Below, in pieces: positions 35,015-46,906 of a DNA stretch of 64,000 bases. The notes beneath the pieces were generated by a model. That model saw only the letters and a list, made by a program, of their open reading frames with translations, ran no database searches and was not told the origin of the DNA. The DNA lies in NCBI RefSeq assembly GCF_030272615.1, contig NC_081410.1, positions 185,183,619-185,247,618 on the forward strand, written 5' to 3'. The DNA comes from Cryptomeria japonica. Its lineage: Eukaryota > Streptophyta > Pinopsida > Cupressales > Cupressaceae. Numbering within the stretch: the stretch's first letter is position 1; each line of letters opens with the position of its first letter. The position numbers were made by a program, and so were the translations under genes.

Positions 35015-36819
35015 TTTAGAGGTAATTCAAGGTCTATGGACTATGAACTGGTAGTTGAGATAATCACAAATGAACCTGCACTTTGTGCACCAGTACAGAA
35101 TGTTGATCCAGTCACACTAGCATCATCTCAAAATTCCACTGTGACTGAAGAACAACAACAAGTGAATGCACCCAGGTATGTAAGATTGAATCACTCTAAA
35201 AGTCAGATAATTCAGAATAAGTATCAAGGTGTAATGACAAGAGGAAGATTTGAAAAATGAAGAGGTATGTTTAATTTATCAAATTGAACCAGCATCAGTT
35301 AATGAGGCATGTGAAGATAAACATTGGATTAAGGTTATGGAAGATGAATTTGAACAATTTGAAAAGGATTAAACATGGACATTGGTTCCCCAACCTAAAA
35401 ACAAAAATGTAATTGGAACTAAATGGGTATTCAGAAATAAACTTAATGAAGATGGTAAGGTAATAAGAAACAAAGCAAGATTAGTGTGTAAGGAATATTC
35501 ACATAAAGAGGGAATTGATTACAATGAAACCTTTGCACCGGTAGCTAGAATTGAGGCAGTTAGACTATTCTGAGCATTTGCAGCACACAAGAACTATAAA
35601 GTATATCAAATGGATGTTAAATGGGCATTTCTGAATGGTGATGTTGAAGAGGGAGTTTACATTGAACAACCTAATGGATTTTCTTTGACAAATGACAAAT
35701 GTATGGTTTGCAGGTTAAGGAAAGCTTTATATGGATTGAAGAAAGCTCCTAGAGCTTGGTATGCTAGATTGGACAAATATCTTTTGAAGCTTGGTTACAC
35801 TAAAGGTAATGCTGACAACAACATATTTCAAAGTAACTAATGATGACATCTTGGTTATTGAAGTTTTTGTTGATGATATCATTTTTGGAGGAGAAGATGG
35901 ATTGTGTAAAGACTTTTTTAATAAGATGCAGGAAGAATTTGAAATGTCTATGACTGGGGAGATAAAATTCTTTTTAGGATTGCAGATTTCATAGACTGAT
36001 AAAGGTATATTCATATGTCAATCTAACTACTTGAAGGAACTACTAAATAAATTTGGTATGGAAAACTCTAAACTGGTAAGTACTCCTATGACTACAACTG
36101 ACAAACTATCATTGAAGGATGATTCAACACCTGTTAATCCGACAAGATATAAATCTATGATTGGAGGTTTATTGTATTGTACACAAACAAGACCTGATAT
36201 TATGAATGCAATATGTATTGTTTCAAGATTTTAGAGTAATCCTAAGGAAAATCATGAATCAACAGTAAAAAGGATTTTCCAGTATCTACAAGGCACAACA
36301 AATCTTGGTTTATGGTATCCTAAAGATGAAAATTTTGATTTATGTGCATAGACCGATGCTAATTGGGCAAGAGATGTAGATGATAGAAAGAGAACCACCA
36401 GCTGAGCATTCTTTCTTAGTAACAGATTGATTCCATGGTTGAGCAAGAAACAAAGTTGTACATCACTATCAATAGCAGAATCAAAATATGTTGCAGCAAC
36501 AACTAATTATACTCAGGTATTATGGATTAAACAAATGTTGAAGGCAATAAATTTAAAATGCAAAGAAACTATAATTATTTACTGTTATAATATGGCAGCA
36601 ATTGATATATCTAAGAATACAGTATTTCACTCCAAAACTAAACATGTTTCTATAAAATTCAATTTTCTAAAAGAGAATGTTGAAGCAAAAGAAGTGAAAT
36701 TGGTTTATGTGAATACTAAAGAGCAGATTGCAGATATCTTTACTAAGCCTTTGCCCAAGGAAACTTTTGAATATCTTAGAGAGAAGCTTGGGGTAATACC
36801 CTCATCGGTAGAGACTTAG
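35015..36819 (+). pseudogene. pol: Copia-1 reverse transcriptase and RNase H
   Basis: A linker, then RT from about 35330: [11 protein letters not shown]-like opening, [42 protein letters not shown], and the catalytic FVDDIIFGG at about 35865-35891, which is intact. A frameshift lies near 35830. Stops include 35371 (TAA), about 35571 (TGA), 35992 (TAG after LQIS), 36232 (TAG in RFQSN) and about 36401 (TGA). RNase H covers about 36330-36780 and includes KQSCTSLSIAESKY and ADIFTKPLPKETF; it ends at 36819. Together these would copy element RNA to DNA and remove the template. Confidence 0.92.
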
Positions 36820-37125
36820 ACAGTTGAAGAATGGCATCAGACCGACAGGAATTAACAGAGAAACCTTTTTCCGGCTTTGATGGAGGACTTCTCAGGGGGA
36901 GTAGTTGGTATTTGTAATTAGTCCCATGAACTGGTTGTATCTGGTTTTTGTATTGCTTTGGCATTTGATGTCAAAGGGGGGGAGATATCTATGGAAAAAT
37001 ACATTATCTATTGGGGAGAGATCTTTTGTATTTTGATTTCTGGTAATTGATCTATTCTGGAGATTGATTGGTTTTTGGTTTTTGGCATTTAGGTGGTTTT
37101 TCCATCTTGTGTTGCCATCAATGCC

Positions 37126-37137
37126 AAAGGGGGAGAT
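37126..37137 (+). promoter_or_regulatory. Copia-1 polypurine tract
   Basis: AAAGGGGGAGAT directly abuts the TG of the 3' LTR. Confidence 0.93.
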
Positions 37138-38206
37138 TGTTGGTATTATTGATGTGTTGAATTGATTTTTTCATTGATGTTAACACTTGTAACACTTATC
37201 AACACCTATCTTTGTGGAGATCTTTGGTTATGTTCACCAGCATGTTCAATGACTTATGCACAATCACCAGTATCTGGTTCACCGACAGGTTATATTGTAC
37301 ACTGGCACTGAGGATGATCTATTATCATCTGGAAATTACTTGGTTATGTCAAAGACATGGTTTGGACACATGGTTTTGGTGATTTATTTATTGGTCTAAT
37401 CGAGTTGGCATATTTGTTGTTACCGACAAATTGGTCTAGGTTATGGACCGACATGTGTTATCTATTTCAGATCAACATGACATGTTATGGAGATGATTTA
37501 TTGATTGGTTATTATTGTGAATGCATTGAGCCGACATGATGCATCACATATTGATTCATTTATAATTGATTTAATTGTAATATTCTTAGTGAGCTGACCT
37601 ACACATTTGGTCTTAGGTTTTGGTATATATGTAAGATCTCATTTGTGAGATTGTGTAGAAGAGGAATGTAATAAGGTATATGCAAATATAAGTAGAGCTA
37701 CTCATGCAAACATCATTTGAAGATTCAAGGAAGGTATGAAGAAGACAATCAGAGCTTAACTGGTATTGAACCTAGCATATGAAGATGCTACTTTGAGTAG
37801 TACATTATCATTGGATTTAACCATCCAATTGTAGTCAGTGTGACTCTTATTTTGTGATTGAGAAGTGAGCTCTAGGCAGTTGGCCTTTTTGCATGTGTAG
37901 ACCCCATTTGTACACACATACTATCTGCAGTAGTATCATCTGATTGTAGGTAAGGTTTCCCACCGTGGTTTTTCCCCTTACAGGGTTTCCACATACAAAT
38001 ATTTGTGTTATGTGTTGTGGATGTTATTTGCCTTTCTGTTTCATGCATTAATTTTTATCGATATTGTTATTAACTGCTAAACTGTCAACTGACATTAAGT
38101 TTGGTTTATCGATATTATGCATCATTTGATCAAGTTATATTTGGGTTCAAATTAATATACAATTGATTCACCCCCCCCCCCTCTTAGTTGCCTCCGGGTC
38201 CTAACA
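37138..38206 (+). repeat. Copia-1 3' LTR
   Basis: TGTTGGTATTATTG to GGGTCCTAACA, 1069 bp, colinear with the 5' LTR. The size difference includes a longer C run (38171-38181) and small indels. Followed by the CAGTA TSD. Confidence 0.95.
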
Positions 38207-38459
38207 CAGTATTCAATGAAATAACCTTTGTCAATTCAGTTTTAGATAAAGCACTAAAGATAACATACCTTTCCTTTTCATTCTCTTCATAAGATTGAAT
38301 CTCATATGTAGTGGCAAGACCATTTGTCAGCGGAAAATACTTAGTTTCCACTTCTTTCCAAGTATTGTACCCCAAAGATATCAGGTAGCCTCTCATCTTA
38401 ACTTTTCTGAAACTATAATCAGATCCTTCAAGGATAGGAATATTCAAATTATGTCCCAT
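38207..38459 (-). pseudogene. gag: Copia-3 gag, N-terminal part
   Basis: The ATG at 38457-38459 opens MGHNLNIPILEGSDYSF and runs through YNTWKEVETKYFPL and EKERYVIFSALSK to the Copia-1 insertion site; its other half is at 31599-30867. It encodes the N-terminal copia gag domain in an open frame up to the target site. The PBS and LTR lie just upstream on the same strand. Confidence 0.82.
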
Positions 38460-38515
38460 CAGATCAAGATCTACCTCAAGAGGTTAAGCTCTTCTCTAAG
38501 GAACCAAAGATTTAA

Positions 38516-38528
38516 TACCAATTGTTAA
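38516..38528 (-). promoter_or_regulatory. Copia-3 primer binding site, degraded
   Basis: The minus strand reads TTGGTATTAAATC after LTR end TTAACA, a decayed form of TTGGTATCAGAGC. Confidence 0.65.
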
Positions 38529-38816
38529 ATATTTGGGTAACTGAGAGGGGGTGAATTAGTTGACAACTTAAAATAATTACTTTTCTTCTTTTCACATTTG
38601 GATCCAAACCAATAGAATTAACTAAGCATGAAAAACATAAACATATAACAAATCATACAATGAACACCATATATGACGTGGAAAACCCAAGGAGGGAAAA
38701 ACCATGCAGAATGTTAGTTCTCAATATAAAACACCAGTTAAGGTGGCCGTAGTCACAAAAGTTGAACCCGCCTGATGAACAACCATAAGCATCAACCTTG
38801 TGCAACATGAAAACTA
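38529..38816 (-). repeat. Copia-3 LTR, 3' portion
   Basis: Carries the CCTCTCAGTTACC end and the GGTTTTTCCCTCCTTGGGTTTTCC block seen in other copia LTRs here. It is cut near 38816 by the Copia-4 LTR and may continue at 48229-48339, where TGTTGGATTGG on the minus strand is a plausible LTR start. Right-hand limits are uncertain. Confidence 0.6.
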
Positions 38817-39341
38817 TTAGCAACAACAAAGAAGGAAGATTGAGAGGGAGGGTGAATCAGTTTTCACTGAAATATAAAAATTTAAACACAACAATAGATC
38901 TAATAAACTGTAGCAATAAACAAGGAAGAAAATTAACAGCACAACACACAACACCAAGATTTTTGACGCGGAAAACCTGGTTAAGGGAAAAACCATGGTG
39001 GGAATCTACACACAGTAAGATGATACTCTGCACTAGTATGTGAAAATATTACAATGGGGAATGCACATGCATTCAAGAACACTTCCTAGAGCTCACTACT
39101 CAAAAGATATTTTCTTGGAAGCCTACAACCCTCAAGGAAGTCTCACTGACTTACAACAAGCTTTAGATTACAATCCTGAAGAAATGAACTAAAAGAATAG
39201 CATCTCCAAATGTCTGATTAAAATTTTGATTAAGCACAATTGTCTTCTCTATAACACCAATCTCAACTCAACCTCAACACCAAATGATAAATCACTTTTT
39301 CGCACATACACCACTTTCTGATAATGTAGACACAACAATAA

Positions 39342-39415
<74 letters not shown>

Positions 39416-39987
39416 ATTCATCAACCTTGATAACAAGGTCGGCTAAACCCTCAACCCTCAATTACAAAATTACATCACACAATACAAAGATCGATTGCCA
39501 AACTAATATAATGATTTGTATAGCATAACATGGACCTAATTAAAATTCCCAAATGATCAACTCCACCAGAAATCATGCCAAGGTCACCTGCAACATGCTA
39601 CACCACTAGAAATACTACATAACACAAAAATCAATATTGGTTGATGAAAACCACCAAAAAGTTGAACAAAGATCTATGCATATCACTAAAAAAAATAACA
39701 ATCGACTAGGAAACACTAGCAAGAACGTTAGAATCATCCAAAATAGCTGCACCAACACCACTTTTCAAATATTCATCTATCAACATCTAGACGCTCAAGA
39801 ACACAACCAATCAACAACTCTCATGAAGAAAGATAACTTGCAGAGCACCAAATCATGAACCATCTAAAATGAAGATATACAAGACCATCCAAAACAATAT
39901 CCCAAAGTCTCAGCACAAGCTCTGATCACACCAGAATATACCAAAGAAAATGTCAACCTCTACAAAACAATGATCAACAAAACCAAA
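38817..39987 (-). repeat. Copia-4 LTR, main part
   Basis: Minus-strand LTR with GGTGAATCAG near its end and a CCATGGTTTTTCCCTTAACC block; it matches the plus-strand copy at 51418-52436. It holds a (CA)n microsatellite. It is interrupted by Gypsy-2 at 39988 and resumes at 48119-48228. The left boundary near 38817 is approximate, and no PBS is next to it. Confidence 0.75.
39344..39405. repeat. (CA)n microsatellite in Copia-4 LTR
   Basis: About 31 CA units followed by TATATATATA. Absent from the plus-strand Copia-4 copy, so it expanded in this one or was lost there. Confidence 0.97.
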
Positions 39988-41166
39988 TATAATGTGGTGA
40001 AAATGTGATGAGAGGAGATCAAGTGGAAAGCTTTACTCTCCTCAAGAAAGGAGTGAAAGTTTCACAAAGGATTCCCTTCAACTTCTCATGCACATTACAT
40101 TTAAAAGAGGGGAGTTGAATTTACTAGATCCAATCCCAATGGAAAGAGATTGAATTCTAAGTGAATTGTAGGCAATTGACAATGAATTTGGAAAGTAAAT
40201 TAACCCTCTTTTAAAATAGACAAGTTGAATTAAGCGAATTGAGATTAAGTATGAAGATGACAAAGAAATGATTATATCTTGAGATAGAGATGCAGGATGA
40301 AGTTGTGCACTTGGAATTAGCAGTACGATGTCGAGACAAAGCTCCCCTACAAATTTGAGCAAAATTTGTCAAGACTAGGTTGAAAGTGTACTTGGTCCTC
40401 CGAAAAATCCATGCGTCGAAAAGGGTTTTTCCGTCTTTGAAAATGAAGCTTAAACCTGCAATTACTGTTGCGCACATGCAACCTACACACAAAAAAGATA
40501 GGAAATTTTTTGGGGATTGGGGGTTTTCCTTCAGGTCAAACCCCATTTTGGAACTAACCAAGTGATTGAAAATACTTGCAAGTGAAAGGAAATGTCTAAA
40601 GTAAAAGTCACCTCAAGAGAGGATGCAATTGAAAAGTTGATAGAATTGATTGAAAGGATATATTGAAAATAATGTTGATATGGATCTCCTCTTTAATGGT
40701 TGAATCCTTGATTTGAATTCAACACCTAACCTTGAAAGGAAACTTGAAATGCTCAATGCTTGAAATAATTCTTGAATGCTTGATGACAATGTCTCTTTTT
40801 AATTTCGCCTTATGATCACTTATGCTTGATTTCGCTTATTGAACTTAATTTATGCTTATGCAAATAGGAGGGGAAATGCTCATTATATACTTGCCAATTA
40901 GGGTTTTTTAATTGATTCCCACTCACAATTGACAAGCCCAATGCAAGATTAGGTAAAGGGAAGCCCAAAATTGGGCAAGGAAAGGGGTGCCACGCCCCTG
41001 TCCTACCCTAATTTAGGACAGATGATGACAAAAAAGCAGCGCAGGGTGCAAGTTTTAAGTGTTTTTAGCATATCTCGAGTCTCCAATCAGGCTTAGGGAT
41101 TCATCTACCAATGTGAAGACCCAAATGCGGTCGCAAATTTAAAGGTTGCAATATTATGATGCTACA
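39988..41166 (-). repeat. Gypsy-2 3' LTR
   Basis: 1179 bp, from TATAATGTGG (TG changed to TA) at the left to GATGCTACA at the right. It aligns throughout with 46907-48118. Confidence 0.92.
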
Positions 41167-41185
41167 TTTAGCCCCCACTTTAGCA
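41167..41185 (-). promoter_or_regulatory. Gypsy-2 polypurine tract
   Basis: The minus strand reads GCTAAAGTGGGGGCTAAA directly before the 3' LTR. The same tract abuts the Gypsy-3 LTR at 62752. Confidence 0.88.
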
Positions 41186-41968
41186 GGAGTATAAGCATAC
41201 GCTAATAATATCAGTAAAGTACAAGGAAACAAGATTGAAATAATTTCACCACGTTAAGGAGGCAAGATACACCAAGCCCCCAGTGGACTAAGGATATTTC
41301 AACTTTGATTGACAAAGTAAAAGGGAAGATCAAAAGGGAGAGAATCGTGACTGCAAGTAGCAAGGTTCCCCTCACTATGAGTCATGAAAAGAAAGGATAC
41401 CAAAAATTACAAAGGAAAGCCAAGTTCACCAAGTAACTTCAAGTATCAAAAAGGAAAATATGAGCGAAGTGTATCACCCCATGTTGAAGTGATCACACAT
41501 GCCTTATCAGGAGAGATTTATTTAAGGTAGGATACACCAAAGAGAGAGAAAGAGAAGGAGCATGTTATCACAAGGATTTAGCCCCCAATCAAGGAATAAA
41601 CCCAAGGATAATGAACACAAAGCACGAGATGGCTTCAATTTACTCTGGATCAGTATGCTATATGATAACTCATGTATCTCATGTATATAAATGCATAGAA
41701 GAGTCCTCATTCCTCAGAGAAGGGAAACCACCTATGAAGAAAGGGAGCACATGTGTCTTTTGAGTCAACATGAAAGAGACCAAAAGAGATCTCAATGCTT
41801 TGCATCATCCTCAAGTAGACATCACTAGGGAAAATAGAAGAACATGGATACACATAGAAGAATGGTCACATAAGAGCAAGAAAAGAGAAAGGTAGAGGAT
41901 CTACATTGCTAATGTAGCTAGTCTAGCATGACAACCACATCCTGACATTGTTGATCACTATTTCAGGA
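41186..41968 (-). other. Gypsy-2 3' non-coding segment
   Basis: About 780 bp between the polyprotein stop and the PPT, without a long sense ORF. It is colinear with 62774-63538 of Gypsy-3. A plus-strand TATATAAATG lies near 41684, and a plus-strand frame related to 63430-63651 of Gypsy-3 crosses its right end but has stops here. Confidence 0.6.
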
Positions 41969-44900
41969 AGGTGGGAAACACACCAGAGGAGCAATATCGA
42001 GCACAACAGATGGAGCTATCAAAAGATCCAAATAAGGACTATGCTCATGTGCTAAGTCACTTTGTTCAATTCAAGGAGCTAGGATTAAGGCCTTTGAAAA
42101 TTCTGTAGATAAATGTTTGTCAACATCAACATATTCATGTTCACTATCAGAAGCATTAAGAGTTGTATTGCCATCATGAATAACATTTTCACCTATTTCT
42201 TCATCAAGATTTATAGAAACAGGACCTCTAACATGAATAGAAGTAAAACCATCACATGTTTTTTGCCACTTATGATTTGGAGATTTAGGTTCAATATCTT
42301 GTTGAGGATAAAATGGAATCATGTCAATTGTTGGTGTTTTATGAGATTCAATAGTTTGAGGAACAACTTCACGAGCTCAAGCACAACGTTTTTGTCGATG
42401 TTTTCTCACACAACGATTCTGTCGAGTCTTAGCAGAAGGCTGAGAAGATGGAGGAATATTGGTTGAAGGAGGAATGTTTTCATCTTTAATAGTTGTATGG
42501 TTGGTTTGAGGTCTTTTAGGTTGAACAAGAGGAGACACAAGCCTCTTTTCTCTATAAGAGCAAGGAGGCAGAACTGCACCATATAAAGGAGGAATGTTTG
42601 GTGTAGGAAGGAGTCCAAGTCCATCATGAGGAGGAGGTACAGGTCTAACCTTAGGAAAAATATTATTGTTCTTCTTAGGAGAAGGCATAGTTTTATCCAT
42701 AGGAATAGGTTGGGAATCTTCCTTAGGAGGAAGATTAGTTCTATCCGTTAGGGGAAAAAATTCATCTTCAAGAATGATGGGAATATCAAGTTTTGGAGTG
42801 TGAGGTTGGCCTAAGGATAAGATTATATCTTTCTTCCATTTTTGATAGGATTGAAAGATATCATCACTTCTTGATGGAAGAGATTGAAATTGTTGAGGCC
42901 AAAAGTAATCAATAGGAACACCTGGGCTTCTTTCTATTGGTCAAAATAAGCTAAGGTTAACAGTTATGATTTCTCCATTGTGGAGAAATTTTATACACTT
43001 ATGGATTGGATAAGCAATAGCATTCATGGAAGACAGCCAAGGGTAGCCTAAATTTACATGGAATTGTTCAGATGAAGGAATGATAACAAAGTTGACATCT
43101 ATAGATTTAGTGTGAACCTCAATAGGAAGTGTGATAGAACCAATGGTAGAACAAGAAAATCCATCAAATAACTTAATGACCACATTAATGTCATTATAGA
43201 TTGCTTTATGCAAATATAAAGTATAAAGATATTCTTTAGTGATGATATTAACCATGCAAGAGGGATCAATAAGCACACCATGACAAGGTTTGTCTTGGAT
43301 CTTCACAACTATGTATAAAGGGCCATCAGGTGCTCTATTGGTCTCACTAGGGTAAAATGTAATACATGGATTCTTAGATGTTTCTTGTTTATCTACCATA
43401 TTCACCAAATTTGGAGTCGTGGTAGTAAAATCAGAGGGAGAGAAAGAGATATGTTCAGTCTCAATCACATTAGAGGTATGAGAGGATAAAGGATTAGTGA
43501 AAATATTAAGGTTTTGATTAGGAGGAGCTATTGATTTGTTTCCCTTATCATTCAAATAGCCACATATATAGTATTATTATCAATTAGGTCTTGAATCTTA
43601 CTCTTAAATGCAAAAAATTTCTCAATATCATGACCAAGTTGATGATGAAATTGACAAAAAGAATTATTATCAAAGTAAGGTGAGGCTACCTTAGAAGGGT
43701 CAACTGGTTTTATTGGAGGAAGTTTGATAACATTTCTTTGTAACAATTGAGACATGATGCTATGTAAAGATTCATTCAAAGGAGTAAATTGTCTTTCTCT
43801 TTTAAAAAATTTAGAAATAGGAGGCACACTTGTTGTAGAATTCACAATGTTGTTGTTTATGGTGTGATTGAATTTTATGAAGCCTTTATTTAGTTTGAAC
43901 TTCACAAACGATTATTGAGCACTCTCACCCTTATCACTCGGAGCCATAGGAGTAGATTTCTCGAGTTGACTCATAGTCAGTTGATAATTATGAAGTGTTG
44001 CGCACAACTACGGAAAGGAAGTAAACTCAGAAAGGAGAAGTTTGTCCCTAATGTTTTTTTGCAAATTAGAAATGAAAATTCTTTGAATATCATTATCAAG
44101 CATTGGAAAAGAAATTTGAGTACACAAATGCTTATATCTACCAATGAAATCAGTCACTTTTTCTTTAACACCTTGATTACAATGCATTAAATAAGTAAAA
44201 GTGATTTTAGGACCTATGTTGTTTTGAAATTATTGAATAAAAGCATTTGCTAATTGTTGAAAAGAAGTAATAGAATAAGAAGGCAAAGAGCAATACCATT
44301 ATAAAGCCTTATCTCGTAATGTTCTAGTAAACAATTTGGCAAGCAATCTTTGATAATAAGAAAAGTCAGTACACAAAGTTTGGAAGGTTTTGACATGTCT
44401 TAAAGGATCACCTTTTCCATTATAGAGTTCCAATTAAGGGACTTCAACATGTTTGGGAGGGTAAACTCTAACAATATCAAGAGAAAGTGGGCTTGCAACA
44501 TCAAATGTGGACACACTAAACTTGAATTGACTCATAGAAGCGATTTGTTGTTGCAGTGATGACACAGTTTGGGAATTAACAGTTGCTTCGGTTGAAGAAT
44601 TTATGTTAGACATGTTTGATTGATAAGGTGGTGTGATGTTGTTTAAAGAAGGCATTGATTGAGAATATGGTCGTGGAACACTATGGTAATTAGGCATGGG
44701 TGATGATTGAGTAGGAAATGGGACACTAAAATGAGGGATAAAATGATTGGATAAATTACCCCCTTGTGTCACATTGATTGGTTGAGAGACAATAGGAATA
44801 CTCATTCAAGGTATAGATAAAGATGGAGGATTGATTGAGGAAGAGGGATTTCCCCCATGACTAATGGTTGTAGGTATTACATTTTGAGTTGATGTAGCCA

Positions 44901-45318
44901 TGATGTTTGAAGTGAAAGGAGGAATACTAGTCATTGAAGTGGTCAAAGGAATAAAATGATTGATTTGTGTAGAAGGTTGTGAATAACTTAAGTTCTCAGC
45001 ACAACTCTTTATAGGCATTACATTAGAATCAACAATATGAGCAATGCCATGCAATATATCAATTCTATTCTTATAAATTTGAATCATGAGTTTTAGACCT
45101 TCAATTAGTGGAAGAGATTCACTATTAGGATATTCTTGGGAGATCCATTGTTGGATATTGTCAAATTGATTGTCCAATTTTGAAAGTTGATCTATGGAAA
45201 CTCTAGTCAAAGCTTCTTCTTCATCATTGGCATCATCAACTGGGTAGATAGGGATGTTATTAGGATGGGATGAATTAGCCATATCCTCATTGAAGAAGTC
45301 ACCAAAATTAGGCTCCAT
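41969..45318 (-). pseudogene. gag: Gypsy-2 gag-protease polyprotein
   Basis: ATG at 45316-45318 after a Pro/Ser/Asn-rich N-terminus. The gag core follows at 44433-43990 (LELYNGKGDPLRHVKTF, then WYCSLPSYS and QLEKSTPMAP). A knuckle-like CQFHHQLGHDIEKF near 43650 has lost its last Cys to Phe. The protease region reads VLIDPSCMVNII (43247-43281), so the Asp is not followed by the usual Gly, while GYPWLSSMNA is conserved. A Pro-rich and Arg/Lys-rich tail then ends, after a stop at 42071, at PLVCFPPS near 41969. One frameshift near 43555 and stops at 44806, 44434, 42941, 42377 and 42071 break it. No RT follows. The C-terminus matches Gypsy-3. Confidence 0.85.
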
Positions 45319-46890
45319 CTCTTCAGGAATTAAACCTTGGGAAGCCTTAATTATAATGCTTCATCTAACGGGAATAGTATAGGTAGGACTAATAGTGGTA
45401 AAACTCATGCACTAGAGGGAAAATTTGAAATTTAAATTTTGAATTTTGGGAACAAAGTTTGCAAAATTTAAGAAAATGATGATTATACAATTTGAACTTT
45501 GTGGAAAGAAGAAATGACACAATTTCCAAGAAAATTTATGATGAAAGAAATTGAAATTTAAAATTAGAGCCAAAGGGATACCACTTAATTTCAAAATTAA
45601 AATTGACAAATTTAAGATTTTAAATTCAGGGCAAATTATAATTAACCACTTAATTTTAAATGTTTCCTTGAAAGTTGTGATGTTTTTGATTAAGGAAAAC
45701 TAGGTTTTAAGGGACCCAAAACCCACTTACATATCGAAAAGAAAAGCATAAGAGAAATTGGAGAGGACAAAACAAAGAGAGAAAGGCTGCAAAAGAACAA
45801 CACAAAAGACAACAGCTAGAGAAAAGAACAACAAAAGACTAGCGAGAGACTGGCACACCTAAAACAAAACTAGAACATTTAGGTGAAAATATTTATGGTC
45901 TCATCAGCATCCCTGACAAGCATCATCATCACATTTGCTACCTCTTTCAGTTCTTTACTTTCCTGCACCTGTTGATTACCTTTGGTCTTCAGCTCCAGCT
46001 CTTTAGCATTTTACCTAGTTCTGTGTCTAGAAGAAAGTTGTGATGTTAAAATTGGGAAGTATTTTTTTATTTTAGAGGGATCAAAATTCGACAAACTCAA
46101 CCAATTTTCTAGATCTAAGCAATTAAATACAGTCATAACAGTCTCCCAAAATTTTGGGAAAAAAATCGAGGATTGGGTTGAAAGTGTACCTGGTTCGCCC
46201 AACTTTTTTGGAATTTTTTAGGAATGAAAGCTACGATGGTTTGAGAGCTAACCCCAAAAAATTGGTTGATTTTACGAACTGTAGATAGGCAAAATTAAGG
46301 TTTGAATGTCAAAATAAGACCCTATTAGGGTTTTGAAAAAGATAAGAATTTGAATTGCAAATTTGAAAAAGGTCGAACCTAATGGATAGGGTCACCTTGA
46401 ATGATATTTAGAAAACTGAAATTGATTGAAATTTATTGAAATTTGCACAAATTCCAAGTAAATTTGAAAATTAGGGTTTTAGGGCCTAACCATTGAGTTT
46501 TGAAATTTTGAAATTTGGAAAAAGGAGGGAAATTGAAAATTTGAATTTTAGGCAAGAAGACAAGTCTGAAAATAGTCCTAAATCTGAAAATTGAAGGTGA
46601 ATCCAATTTTTGCACAAGTTCAAGTTGATTTTTGAAAATTAGGGTTTTGGCAATTAACCAGTTAATTTTGTAAATTCGATTTGCAAATTGAACAAGACAA
46701 TGAAGAAATTGGATTTGACAAGCAATGCAATTTTCTGATCTAAGACAATAGATAGCAATTTTTGCAAAACACAAGTTCAACTTCAATTTTAACAACTAAG
46801 GTTTGATTAAATTAACCACTAAGTTTTAGAAGAAAATTAAACTTGTAAGTGAAAAATATGCAATAATTTTCAATGTAAAGCATGTAAGAT
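45319..46890 (-). other. Gypsy-2 leader with degenerate AT-rich repeats
   Basis: 1.6 kb between PBS and gag without a credible gene. At least three units of about 150-160 bp, containing TTTGCACAA.TTCAAGT, AAAATTAGGGTTTT and AACCA.T(G/T)A.TTT, start near 46447, 46607 and 46757; a fourth, weaker one lies near 45580. Confidence 0.6.
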
Positions 46891-46903
46891 GTCGGGTTCA
46901 CCA
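46891..46903 (-). promoter_or_regulatory. Gypsy-2 primer binding site
   Basis: The minus strand reads TGGTGAACCCGAC three bases after the LTR end. One base differs from Gypsy-1. Confidence 0.82.
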
Positions 46904-46906
46904 AAA

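Larger units (their letters stand above)
31600..38206 (+). mobile_element. Copia-1: structurally complete Ty1/Copia element, TSD CAGTA
   Basis: Two LTRs (31600-32624 and 37138-38206), PBS 32627-32638, gag, protease, integrase, RT, RNase H and a PPT at 37126-37137, in copia order. CAGTA flanks both ends (31595-31599 and 38207-38211), and Copia-3 gag resumes across it. All ORFs are broken, so the element is complete in structure but not in coding capacity. Confidence 0.97.
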
